Origin: Neelides folsomi
Taxonomy: Eukaryota > Arthropoda > Collembola > Neelipleona > Neelidae
NCBI GenBank assembly: GCA_034687125.1
Contig: JAQGBZ010000014.1
Location: 1 to 64,000, forward strand
Length of the DNA: 64,000 bases
Reading direction: 5' to 3'
In this document: positions 25,657-37,687 of the stretch, one piece after another
Layout: every line of letters begins with the position of its first letter
Position numbering within the stretch: the stretch's first letter is position 1
Notes under the pieces: generated by a model
The model's input: the letters and a program-made list of their open reading frames with translations, nothing else
Told to the model about the DNA's origin: nothing
Database searches by the model: none
Program-made: the position numbers and the translations under genes

Positions 25657-28600
25657 TTTAATTCTTTAAGCTTTTCTAGCACTATTTTTAATATCACACA
25701 ATAATTGAATTAGGAAATGAGGACTCCTTCGCACTCGTACTCCTTTGCACCACTCGAATGTATAAATAAATATTAACGTGAAAACGATTTAACTATTTAA
25801 ATTAGAAAAGTAATTGTGGAATGACGATGAGTAATCCTCAGACCTTTAATTGGAATTTTGTTAATAGGAAATATTAAAGCAAGTTGGTTGTTGGATGTGG
25901 TGGTCTTCACCGACATATTTTAAATACGAAAACGATAAGGTTAACGTAACGAGGTGGTGATTCATAATTACATCTTTCCGGTATGAAGGAATGATATAAT
26001 TGAATTATCGCATAGAAATTAATATCGTCCCTCTAGTTTGCTAGCACCAAACGTAATGAAATGAACTTTAGATAAATACTTTTATAATCGTCAAATTATA
26101 AATGTGGCGAAGTTTCCGGTCTTGGCTATGACACAGAATGCATACGAGAACAGAACCCTGATATTCGACGTCACAAGCTGATTTTTTTCACTTTAGTTCC
26201 CTAATTGGTGTTTAAAAATATAAAGGTTTCCCTGCGGTTCAACAGGTACCTGAGATCAATGAAAAGATCATCATCAACACAATAGCTCCGACTCTCATTT
26301 ATTAATGAATCACTTCCTACTTTTAAACTCAATTCCCCCAAAATAGAAGAATCTGCAATCAGGGTTAAAGTTAACTATCTGACTTAACTCTAAATATCCC
26401 AAGGTCCAATCACTTTGAATATTTAATATGCACTCATATAATTTATGGTAATTTCAATGAATTCACAATGAAGAATTTAAAATTTCACGATCTTCCATCA
26501 AGGATGTTTTTTATAAACTCTGCGCAATAAGCAAAATAGATAATTTGTAATTGAATTTATACGTGGATTTATAATAAAATATATTAATTTGCAAATTGTA
26601 ATTAATTAATTCAATTATTTGTATAAAGGACGTAGTCGTTCGTATTCGAGAATGAACTAGATAGGAAAATAGAAGAGAATCAGATGACAAGTGAGAGGGA
26701 GCTCCAGGTGTTGAATGATTTGAGTAGAGAGGAATGATGATAAATGACGAATGACAATGGAACACAAGAGGAGATCAAGTAGAGATTTTTTGCAAATAAG
26801 TTCGCAGAATATTTGGAGAGCTCTTCAACTCACTCTACCCTACTTTAGAAAGTGGGAGAGAGAAACTCCGAACTCGGATTCCCGAAGAGGAAATTCGAAA
26901 TGTGTCTTTATTCTAGAAGCGGGTTCTCTTTGAGAGGGCCATTAGGAAGGAGGAGCCATCACCAGAATACACCCGAAAAATTCCTCCGACTCTCCCGAAT
27001 CCTCACTCGTCCTCCCGAGAGAATTCTTAATAAAATTCTCTCAAGAATTATCATTTGTCATTCCCATTCCTCGATATTTCTCCTCCTTTCTTCCAGCTCC
27101 TTCATCCCGGATCCAGGGAAAAGGAAGGAGCCTTTTTTTCCCTTTTTTCCACCCGGGTAAAAACCTTTCTTTTTATGATCAGTTTTTAACTTATGTATTT
27201 TTCTTAACCTCGACATCTACGACGTTCTTCTTCCCTTTATTCGCTTTTATTAAATTTTCATGCTTTCACCAGCCTAATTATTTGAGCTGAGATTTATGTC
27301 GAAATCCAATTTATAGCTCAACCTGTTATTATCATCAGCCATTTACGACTTTCCTGGCTTAAATATTCATTCAATACAATGATAGATCACTTTTATTCAA
27401 AGTAGCAGCTCATGAAAATAGCAAGAAAGTCGTAAAATAAAGGGAGTAAAAGAACTCAACAAAGGGTAAAAGATGAATATAAATTCATAATGGATCCGAC
27501 AAACATTTTTGGGAAAATCGATTGAGAAATTAGTTAGATCATTGAGCCTAAGGATAATAATAATATAGGTATACTTTATAGTCTGAGTCTGACGGTTATC
27601 TTTTCATATAAGGAAGGATCATGTAAATATTTAAATATGTTGGGATATTGCTGACAGCTCATTAGAGCAAAGTATTGGCATTTAGCTCTTCTTTTAGAAT
27701 CCAGTTTAAAGAAAAGAGACAGGAGCCAATTTAAGTGTTCTTATTTTATTGGAAAGCCTTCAAAGCCAGAGTCTATGCTGTCATTCATCGGCAAACAGAG
27801 TAGTAATTTAGTTTAAAGATAGTAATATAGTGAGAGTAATGCACTTAAGCCAACAAAGAGGAAGAAAACTTCTCATTTCTTATTAAACCCTCAAGAGCTC
27901 AGACTGGGAATTGATGCACAATGTAATCTTACTTAATCTAATAAATGCTTATAACAAATTTAAGCCTGGTAGCGAAGAGTGATGATGTGATAAAGTTGAT
28001 ATTAAATGTCATGAGTTCCTTTGAACTTAAAGGAGAAATCTCTCTCATTTCCATCCTACGAGCATCTACTCACTCGGAATGAATTCAAGTACCAAAATCG
28101 GTAAATGAATGTTTGAAGCAGAATAATTAAATCTAGTTTTAATATTATCTTTAACTAAGAATGAAATTAAATTTCCCGTGTCTATATGATTTATAACATC
28201 TTTAAAAAAAACGATAATAGGACAATGTTTATTCAAAGAAGGCTTAATATTTTAAATATTGTTTGTTTAAGAAAATGAAAATTAGAGCAGTATAATATAT
28301 TTATTCGTCGGTAATAAATACACATTTAGATACATTTAATGATAACTTATAGCACCGGTTCTTGAAGTTTAAGTTACGCGAGTACAATATTCAATGATGT
28401 AATCAAGGATTATAGACATTATTAACATAGTATAATGTATCTGTACTTAGGTATATAAAATATTTTTAATGAAAAGACTAATGTTGCGTGATGCTTAGGT
28501 ATTTACCTAAGGGATTATTGTAATATCGAATACTCTCTATGATAAAAATAGATAAATTGGGGAAAATTAGCATTGTTAAGTTAATGTGGAACTATATGTA

Positions 28601-29112
28601 TATTTGATTAAACGACATTTAATATGCACAAGTTGTAAAGTATAATTTTTGTTAAATGAGGATTGCCTTCGCTAACTTAAAAAGTACTATTATAAAATAT
28701 AAAAATGCTTGGAAATGATTGTGATTCTACTCATAATGTATAGGTAGTATTTATATGCTATATTATATAAATAGTTGCTCCTCTATATAACTAACCTTAG
28801 AGTAAATAATTATTATAAAGTAATAAATTGGTATTAACTTAATTGGTATCTACCTTTTATGCTTTGTAAATCACAAATATGTTAAAATTCCAGAAGGCGA
28901 TGTAAAATTCATTTCTCGTTTATAGATATTACATTAATCTAAAATTTCTAAAAATATTGTTTACCAACTAAAAATATAAATTAACTACAATATATAATTT
29001 GCAATCTTTATGCCTCAAATATATTTAAATCTAACAATTAAATTAATTGTACGTGTGTGATGATATATTGTGTAAACGGTCCTAGTTCGTTTCACTAGGA
29101 GGTAAAAACTTT
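25657..29112. other. Intergenic region upstream of TEX2 with a G+C-richer island
   Basis: 3.5 kb without a supported gene. The TEX2 promoter should lie just above 25656. A G+C-richer island at about 26750-27165 stands out; it contains a perfect 9-bp hairpin at 27017-27042 and ends in a donor-like CCCGG/GTAAAA near 27157. From 27170 to 29112 the sequence is A+T-rich and featureless to my reading, running into the WDR11 3' end. Confidence 0.5.
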
Positions 29113-32100
29113 TTATCCTGAAAGGATTTCAATTTCGCTCTTAAGATCATTTGCTTCATCTCCAATGATTTGACAAAATTGCAAAGATTCCTTCACACAA
29201 CCAGCCTCAAAGAGTAGTCGAGCAAAATCGAGTCGAATTGCCAATTTTACATGATCTCCAATTTTCAATGAAACTCCTGCTTTTTCACTAAGGAAAAGAA
29301 GAACGTAGGCCAAATGTCTCTTTCGCGATCCAAAAATGACTTCCAGAGCTCGGTCCAATTTTCCAATCTCGATATAAACAGCCCCAGACTTCATCACAGC
29401 TCTGTTCACATTGAGATGATTCGCATATTTGTTCAACATTTCGACTCCTTCGGTCTTTCCATACAAAGACGTTCTGCAGATAAGGAGAGCTTTTTTCCAG
29501 TTGTTGGATGATTCCAAATATTTGCAAGCTTCGGCTTGTTTGGACAATGTGCATAAAAGTTCTAAACCTAAAATATTGATTAAGAAAAGTTTAAATCATA
29601 ATAAAATAAAGCTTATTATATTATTCTAATCACATTTATATAAATTTTGCAATAAAATTACCTTCATCCAGATCACCAGAGGCAATTAGGTTCGTCGCAA
29701 CTATTTTCAGGACAGCTTTAGTCGATTCTGGAAGATTCTGCGATCCCACTGTAATCGAAGCTTTGAGTCCATTCATCAAGTAAAACTTTGGATCTGATGG
29801 TTCAGTGTCCAAAAGCAATTCTGCTGCTTTGTCACATTCACCTGCGGTCAAAAGACGATTTTAAATAATGCTTATAAAAAACGTTTTTAATCATGAAACT
29901 ATTTTAATATCCAAATGAGAATATTAAAGATATTTATGAAGATATATAAATACCTGCAAGAAGAAGTGATCTTGAAACCTCTTCGCGTTTCATTACATCA
30001 ACGACATAAACAGCTTGGGCAGTTTTGAGATGTATCTCTTTTGTTAATTTAACCAGCTCTTCAAACTCCTCGTCGGATTTTCCCTTTAATTTAAGAGCGC
30101 GTAGGAAAAGAGCTAAAAATTTAACTTCTTCTTTCAATCCAAAATAAGTTAAAACATTCACGATATTCTCTTCAGTCGATAAAGAAGGTGATGAGTGAAG
30201 ACATTCGTAGATTTTTAAACACTTAGCCCGAGCTGAGGAAAACGTTGGATAATCTTCAGTATCCAAAATATATTTGTCAAATGGCGATGCTATTGATTTC
30301 AGAGAGAGATATTTCAAACTTCCTGTTGTTTTTGAAATAACTGATAAAATTCCATGAAACGAGGAAATGGACATGTCAATAGCTCGGAGTTTATCTTGAT
30401 GAAGATTTCGAATTTTTTTGACCTGTAGATATAGAATACGAGTATAATTCACTGGAATCTAATCTTTTTATGAAATTATTTTATTTCTTTAAAATATTTA
30501 TTTGTTTTAAATGGATAATTAATAAAATTTAGTCTCACCGTCGGCACATTTTCAAAATCCCAAAATTCAATAAAATCTGAGAACATTGCTACAAATGAAG
30601 TATTATTACATTTCTCCACTTTGTGCAAAGGTCCTCTTCCAATGATAATTCCTGGATTTGCGGTTTTCTTCTCTGTGTTGTAAATCACAAGTGATCCGGA
30701 GGAATCGGCTCTAAAAACATATTCACCCACAGTAAATAGACCTATTGGAATCCCACCAAGATTCCCGATTTCTAATTTGACACAGGTCGCGCTCGAAAAT
30801 CGATTGCCCTCTACACGGAATGTAAATAGGAATGATCCAAGGTCTGTCATGTAGAATGTTTCCTCTCTAAAAATTATTTATTAATTATTATAAGATCATT
30901 AATCAATTATGTTAACCAGTTAAAAGTCGGTTCCCTTCTCGAATACATAATTCTTATAAGTTAAATTTTACTTTGAATCTGGATTTGGCTCTTTCCATTC
31001 AACACACGAAATTGGAGGTAGTTTGGTTGGGAGTGTCTTTATTAATTGCTTTCTTCCAACGTCCCAAAGTTCCGAGGGAGCTAATGCATTCTACAATCAA
31101 ATAAATCATTAATTATTTTGAATTAAAATTAAATAATACATCATGTAGAGTTATTTATTAACAAAACTTATTGTTAATTAAATAAAATTTTGTGACATGA
31201 AATATGTATCAAAATTAAAAAACCTACCTTAAAAATGACAATAAAATATTGAGAAAGCGGTGACACTTTCACACTCATGATATGGGCTGGATCTTCAGGT
31301 TTCAATAGTTTGCAATTCCCGGTTTCAAGCTCAGTAATAGCCAGTTCACATTTAGGGTTAGTCGAATAACTGAGATTGGCAAAACTCAGTACTTCTCTTT
31401 TATTGATAAATTCAATCCCAGTGACAGGTGAATTGCCATGAATTGAAAGCCTTTTCACAATCCTTGTTTTCAAATCATCTCCAATTCTCATTTCAAGCAA
31501 GAATCCAGTTGTGGTGCCAGCAACAAAGAAATCTTCATATGCTTTTACACAATTCATTGACCCGATTAATGGTGAAGCCCTTTTGAGTTTGAATCTCATT
31601 TCGAGTCCTTCTTCGGAACTCAGAATGTTCTTCAGCATCCCACACAAAGTTTCTCGAGATGAATTCAAAGCAGATTTGTCAACATTTTGAGAAGCAGGGC
31701 CAGGAAATGGACTTAAATTCGAACAATTCGGATCGACTGGAGTTGGTAAAATTTTCTTTCGTTCAAATTCTTTCGTTATTGATGATGCGACTCGGTGGAC
31801 TTCGTAAATGACAAAGCGACCATCACTCAAAGAAATCAAGAGACGATTCTCTTGATTTGGATCAAGTGCTGCTGCAAGAACTGTAGATTTCTTTCCAAGT
31901 CGCGGATTATCACTCACGCAAATCGTCTCGAGCCCAATGGAAAGATTGTGGTGGCCAACGAATGAATATTTTCTCAAGCAAATAACACCATTTTCGTGGA
32001 GTGTGAAAATTGCAGGACGAGTTGCTGATGGAATGATTTGAATAAGAGGAGATATCTAAATTCATTATAATAAAGTAAATATTAATACTCAATAAAAGCA

Positions 32101-33401
32101 ATACATAATTGAATATTTTTTAAGAGTAAGATTTTATGAAATATTAAATATTGAAAACCTGATTGGTTTCAATAAGAAGTCTTGATAAAACAACTCCAAA
32201 TTGAATGTCCAAAAGTAGAATTTTAGAATGATTAGAGACTATCACTGCATCTTTTATATTTGGATGAAATTGAATAGACGGAATCTTTGAAGGATCAAAA
32301 TCAGCTTGAGAAATATTTGTATGAGAAGTTTCAACTCCGACGATATCGCTCATAAGCTTTCTAATACTTGCAGAACTACTATGACGCTTAACATCTTTTT
32401 CCTCCCTCAGCCCAGTCGATTTCTTCTTCGACTCAACGCTGATTTTCTTTGAAGGGGAAACTCGTTGATGTGCAGCTTGAGTTAATGGATCAAAAGAGGA
32501 AAGGAGCGAAACGCTGTCACCTCCAAATGTAATCAAGGCGATTTCAGAACACGTTTCTGAAAAGGGGTTGAAGTCAAAATCGGCAAATTCCTCGTCTAAA
32601 GGAGCGGAGACGGAAATGGTTTGAGCAAGAAAACTGTAGAGGTCAAAGAGCACAAGGTGATTGCCACTATAAAGAAGGAGCAATTTGCTTTTTCTCAAAT
32701 GATCAGCTCCTCCAGCGAAGATCCGAGTTTGAATCAACGTTCTTCCTTCTGGATGAACATATTTGGCCAACTGTGCCCCTTTGCTTACGTCCCAAACAAA
32801 TATGGTTGAAGAAGTGTCAGTTGACACGAGGTCAGGATGATCAGTGTGAGAAGATGAAGCAGTCTTCTCTGGTTTGATTTCTCTCGAATTTGCATTCCAA
32901 ATGACCTAAAATATTTTTTGTCAATCAATGTGCTTTTACTTAAAATAAAAAACTATTTACATGATATAAATATAGGTAATAGTGTTTTATTATATTTTAA
33001 TATGGTTAGTAAGCTGTGTATGTATTATTTATGATAATTTGTTTGATTTAAAATAATGTTATTACAAAACTTACCCGATTTACAGGAGACAGGTGGGCGT
33101 ATTCCAAAATTTGTAATATTTCAAGTGTTTTTGGATTGACAAGAACGATCTTTGTGCTGCTTCCTACTGCTACCAAATTTTCATGTTTCCTTTTTTACAA
33201 AAGAGTATTATGTTTATATTAATTACAAATTAAATATCAAAGAAAGAATAATAATAGGTACACGTTACACGTTAAATATTTGAAATTATCATACATTGCT
33301 TAAAAATTTATTTATTTTATTTACCATGATATGGTTCCTCTGTTCTTCGGGTTTGAAATCCCTGGTAAACCTAATGGCACAGATGTTCCAATTTTGGTCA
33401 T
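29113..33401 (-). CDS. WDR11: WDR11, WD-repeat protein of the endosome-Golgi tethering complex
   Basis: WDR11 acts with FAM91A1 in capture of endosome-derived vesicles at the trans-Golgi and has been linked to Hedgehog signalling. Nine coding exons: 33401-33325, 33189-33075, 32905-32159, 32055-31228, 31090-30972, 30866-30539, 30422-29954, 29841-29662, 29567-29113. Phases agree, giving 1105 residues (human 1224). The N-terminal two thirds are WD-type beta-propeller sequence (TIFVWDVSKGAQL, HGNSPVTGIEF, HIMSVKVSPLSQYFIVIFK, ELWDVGRK). The C-terminal third is the alpha-solenoid, and its segments KIVATNLIASG and KQAEACKYLESSNNWKKA line up with human KLVATNMIANG and KAADACRYLQTYGEW. It ends in IGDEANDLKSEIE, comparable to the human C-terminus. 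It is divergent but unmistakable. It is divergently arranged with NSMCE2, with 593 bp between start codons. Confidence 0.93.
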
Positions 33402-33994
33402 CTTTACATTCCAATATTTACTTTAAAGTTTAAGGAATTCAAGGGTTCTTGATCTTGTTTAAAAAAGTCAATTTGGAATGAACATTTCTAAACCTCTTTG
33501 CCCTCATGCAAATTCACGAATAACTAATGAATCAATGAGGGTATCGGTCATAAATTATATCAAAATGCAAATAGCACAGTTAGTGTTATTTTACTAATAA
33601 ATGATGGATTACAAAAAGATTATTTGATAGATGAGAGAGATTTCATTTTACTGAAGATAAACCTTTCTCTTTGAATTACATCCCCCCTATATAGCAAGAA
33701 GTGAAGTGTATGGTTCTCTCACATTCGACGTCATTTCTCATTTCAACTTTCAAAACATTCGCTAATCTTGCTAATTCGAGTAAATAAGTTTAAAGTAATT
33801 GCGCTATTAAATGACTAATTTTATTTCGCTCATTGTCAGTTGATTAACTGACAACTGCCGACCGGCCATATTTACTCAAGGGTGTTTCAAAAGTCAGTAA
33901 GAAATCCCTAGTTGTATTTTTGTACTAATGTTTAATATTTATATTCTTGTAAACTAATTTTCAAAATTATTTATATTTTATTTAGTTTGAAAAG
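33402..33994. promoter_or_regulatory. Shared promoter interval, WDR11 / NSMCE2
   Basis: 593 bp between the start codons of WDR11 (minus) and NSMCE2 (plus), so both promoters and 5' UTRs must fit here. No TATA box is well placed for either gene. A more G+C-rich patch with GACAACTGCCGACCGGCC lies at about 33849-33866. Confidence 0.5.
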
Positions 33995-35248
33995 ATGCCT
34001 CCGAAGGGTAGACGTGGTAAACGAAGACCTCCATCGCCACAATCTTCTGTATGTTCAATTGTGGATGAAGAGACTGAAGAATCTGATGGAGGTGAATCAA
34101 CGGCCACGGTCACATCCTCAAGCACGAACGATGAATTCCTCAACAACGTCCGAGCTGAATTGAAAAAGGTTCAAAACATTGCAGAAGAAATGATTCCCTT
34201 TTGTCTTGCATCGGTAGATTTAATGGATCCTAAACCTGAAAAGGGTAAAATATATTCTTTGATTAATTTCACAATATTTTTTTTATAAATAAATATTCCA
34301 ATTTATATTTTTGTTATAATATTTTAGAAGTAGAAAAGAGGCTTATCGAACAACTTGAATCTGCTCTAATGCCACTTATCCTTGCCGAAAAAGTGTATAT
34401 CCATACGGACAAAGTTAAAGAAGAAGTTTTGGATGAATTTGCGAAGCGTCAAAAACCTAATGAACATGAATATGTCGACAATTTCAAAGAAATGCATGCT
34501 GTAAGAAAGAAAAGTATTTTATGTTACATAGTTATCAAATAATTAGTATTGATTTTAGTAACAAACTGGCTAATCGTGAATTGAATTGACACTGAATTTT
34601 TGACAACGCCTTTATTTTTTGCAATAGCTTGGACGAAGTAAATTGGATCAATATCAAAGTGGTTTTTCTCAAGAAGAATTAAGAAAACATCCAAGTTGGA
34701 AATCTCTTCACAAATTTCTGACAGCACAATTTGGTAATTTTTATAATTTTTAATTCTAATACCCATTAACCACTCATTTCTATCCGAAATTTTTCCTCAG
34801 AGATTCACTCCATGGATTCACCAACAAGAGACGGTCATTTTGCTGAAGGAGCATCTCAACGATACATTCCAACACTTGATCCGTTGACAAAAAAGGCTCT
34901 TGTGGATCCTGTCACCAATAAAATCTGCAAGCATATTTATGGAAGAGCTTCTATTCTTGAACTCATTAAGACAAATCCAAAAACAAGGTTTGGGATAACA
35001 AATGATTTTTTAACATATTAAAATTTGAATGTATTAAAAATTATAATATATGTTGCTTTTTTGATATTATTAGATGTCCAACTGTTGGGTGTCAAAATCA
35101 AGAGTTTGTGAAAGAAAGTCATTTGCAATATGATAAAAAGCTTTTGAAAAAAATACAAATGCAGCAACAAAAGGAGAAAAAGAAAACAGATTCCATGAAA
35201 AATAAATCTGATATGGAGAGTGAAAATGTTTTTTCTGAAGATGATTAA
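33995..35248 (+). CDS. NSMCE2: Nse2/Mms21 E3 SUMO-protein ligase of the SMC5/6 complex
   Basis: Nse2 is the SUMO ligase docked on SMC5, needed for recombination repair and replication-fork stability. Five exons, 33995-34244, 34328-34500, 34628-34733, 34801-34987 and 35074-35248, join in phase to 296 residues, about 50 longer than human. The N-terminal half contains helical sequence expected to bind the SMC5 coiled coil (LIEQLESALMPLILAEKVYI). The SP-RING is complete: LDPLTKKALVDPVTNKICKH then RCPTVGC, with predicted zinc ligands C219, H221, C240 and C245. The tail is a Lys/Gln-rich, probably helical segment ending in acidic residues. The extra length is at the basic, Ser-rich N-terminus (PPKGRRGKRRPPSPQSS) and at the tail. 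It is convergent with CCDC28, 115 bp away. Confidence 0.93.
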
Positions 35249-35363
35249 CATATGAATTAACTATATTATATAGGTATATTAGTATTAATCAAGTTTTACC
35301 ATGATGTTTAAGTATGGTATTTAACAAATTAAATTGTACTTAAAAAGTATCATTTTATTTCTT

Positions 35364-35993
35364 TTAACTTGAAGTTTCGTGAAGTTTTTCAATTTCAACC
35401 GAAAGTTCTCTCAAACCGGCAACGAGTTTATTTTGGTCAGCTTCCGAAAGCCAATTTTGAGTCGAATCTCCTTGCTGAAAAAAACAATGTCATTTTTTTA
35501 TTAAATGGATTCTATTCTTCATGTATTTTAACTGAAACTATTTAATAAAGTTTTATAATTCTATTGGTTGGGGAAAATTTCTTTCATCATACCTTAGCTG
35601 ACCCCAAGTCAAAATGAAGCTTAGCGAGTGCTTCCTGTCTAGCTCTTATTGCTTCCATTGTCTCTAATGATCTCCCAGGACCTAATGATAGTAATCAAGT
35701 TTTTCATACAAATATGCCATTGAACATATTTTACAATTAACATCTATTCATAATATTATAATAACAAATTAAGGATACATACCAAATGCACTCAATTCTC
35801 CTGAATGAAATGAGTTGAGTAAAGAGATCAGAGCCGTTTCCATATTTCTAACTTCGGTCCCAGAAGAGAGAAAGGAGTGGCCAGGTGGTTCTAATGATCC
35901 ACCTGGTTGGGGTGTTCCGGTCCTTCCTGTCCCACTCCCAGGTCCAGTTCCACTTGGACCACTTGCTGTATTCATATTCACTGGATTCGACAT
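35364..35993 (-). CDS. CCDC28-family coiled-coil protein
   Basis: Animal CCDC28A/B proteins are small coiled-coil proteins; CCDC28B is linked to mTORC2 and cilium length. Three exons, 35993-35783, 35681-35593 and 35474-35364, join in phase to 136 residues. A Gly/Pro/Ser-rich N-terminus precedes the diagnostic core HSFLSSGTEVRNMETALISL, LLNSFHSGELSAFG and RQEALAKLHFDLG. The C-terminal helix LRELSVEIEKLHE matches the end of the vertebrate proteins. Only one CCDC28 gene is seen, so it cannot be assigned to the A or the B vertebrate paralogue. It is head-to-head with the unknown gene at 36720, with starts 726 bp apart. Confidence 0.88.
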
Positions 35994-36719
35994 TTCTTCC
36001 GATATAATTCTTAGACCATTATGAATCTTAAATCTTAAATTTTGACTGATTGATTATAAGATTTCGAAGAAAGATAACCAATTTGATCAATTTCTTACAT
36101 CAATTATAATTATTGATATGTGAGATCTGTAAGAAGTAAGAAACAAATTGTAAGGAAGCACATGACCCTGTCCGACGATTAATTTATCTTTCTATTTTGA
36201 TATGAGAAATTGATTAGATTTTAAGGGTGGATCATATGAGCTTTTCATATAGATCTCTACTAAAACCCGGGTATATTGAGAGAATTCGGTTTCGGTCCAT
36301 TCTGCCCTAGTTCAATAGTGTATACATCCTCCCTGCATTGGCATACGGCACTTTCTATCCAAAGTCTTTATTGAAATCAATATATGATTTATTATAATGA
36401 TGATATGCAAATATTGATAAATGTTATTCATGGCGTTAACCATGCAGTACAGTCATAAATATGATAATGTGTATAAGAGTTTCTTTAAATGGTATTTTTC
36501 ATATAACACCAATTAAACATGTCATTATCATTATTTATGCTTGAACGTCTGTAATATTTTTTGGTATTAAATTCAAATTGCAGTTTCCAATAGATTACAC
36601 TTCTATATGAAGGGCTAATTTACATTTCTTCGTTTCTTTCATTAATCATTTATTTAAACTTGTCTCAAAATTGTATATTTTTGTCTTTTAATTAATAAAA
36701 TTTCAAGTGAGATAACAAA
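35994..36719. promoter_or_regulatory. Divergent promoter interval, CCDC28 / unknown acidic protein
   Basis: 726 bp between the two start codons. A+T-rich with no clear TATA box or repeat. Both genes' promoters must lie here. Confidence 0.4.
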
Positions 36720-37341
36720 ATGGATAATTTTTTTAATCGACACGATATGACGATACTTCCAGTCTTTCCAATCTACGAAGAAAGCGGTTTTCCAAACCAA
36801 TTCATGAATCATATTAGTGCACGGGAGCAGTTTGAGATTGCCGAAAGAATTCACGCTCAATCCAATCAAAACAATGCGGAAATTGAGAATGAAATGCCCG
36901 AGGAAAGAATGAACCAAGAAGAAACGGAGCAAAATTCACCAATTCAATCAGTCGAAGGTATTTAATTACACCATTAAATAGTTATCAGTAAGTTAATAAA
37001 AGTTAAATTCTGAATCCTTATTCCTGACAATGAATCATCTTATTTAAAAATTATTTTATCCAGTGTATGGGCAAGAAGGAGACGGCCCTAATGATTTTGA
37101 GTTCGTCAGAGAATTCAACGAGACTTGGTATTTGGCACCTGGAATTGTCGAAGAGGAAACTCCTCTTATCCCCACAGTGGCAATGGATCCTCATTCAGAA
37201 AAGAAAGTTCTCAAAAGACGAAATCCTCACACAGTCGGTCAAGATAACAAGAAAGAAAAAGGAGGAAAACGAGGAAATTCTGACAACAATGAAAATGCAA
37301 ATGACATCAATAGAGATTCAAGCATGGATATGGAATTTTAA
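36720..37341 (+). CDS. Unknown acidic, disordered 171-residue protein
   Basis: I do not recognise this protein. Two exons, 36720-36957 and 37064-37341, splice in phase. The start lies in a favourable context (acaaaATGg). The N-terminus is partly hydrophobic and aromatic (MTILPVFPIYEESGFPNQF). A Glu/Asn/Gln-rich acidic stretch follows, then a segment that looks structured or motif-like (EFVREFNETWYLAPGI), then Lys/Asn-rich disorder (KKEKGGKRGNSDNNENAND). There is no signal peptide or membrane segment, so it is probably nuclear or cytoplasmic. The motif around ETWYL is the best handle for a profile search. It is convergent with PSMB3; its AATAAA candidate (37560-37565) lies 128 bp from the PSMB3 stop, so the two 3' UTRs probably overlap. 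Confidence 0.75.
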
Positions 37342-37604
37342 AGCGTTCGATTCTAATCAAATTATATAAAATATAAAAATGATCACAATTAGGAACTGAA
37401 TGTCATATCTTACAATAGCTTTTATCTATCATTGTAAATGTTCTTAATAATGTAAAAGAAAATTGTACAATTGTTAGCTTATTGTTAGATGAGATTCTCG
37501 ACTACATTATAATTAATTCAATTTAATATTTATTAACACAATTAACTTCTCAAGTATAAAATAAACTGACAGAGTTCTGATTATTTTTTATAGAATTTAT
37601 TGAT

Positions 37605-37610
37605 TTTATT
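37605..37610 (-). terminator. Poly(A) signal candidate, PSMB3
   Basis: AATAAA on the minus strand, 78 nt after the PSMB3 stop codon, with a second copy at 37601-37596. Good spacing for a short 3' UTR. Confidence 0.5.
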
Positions 37611-37687
37611 CAAAACCTCATATAACATTGATATAAATATTGTTGTGAAAATTACAAGTTGAAGCATGGAGACTTTAAGTTGACCCA

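Noticed and set aside
27017-27042. Stem-loop compared with the histone mRNA 3' hairpin
   Set aside because: Stem and loop sequences do not match the conserved histone element, and no histone gene is nearby.
26852-27160. 102-codon open frame in the G+C-richer island
   Set aside because: Low-complexity, no start context, domain or downstream exon. More likely noncoding.
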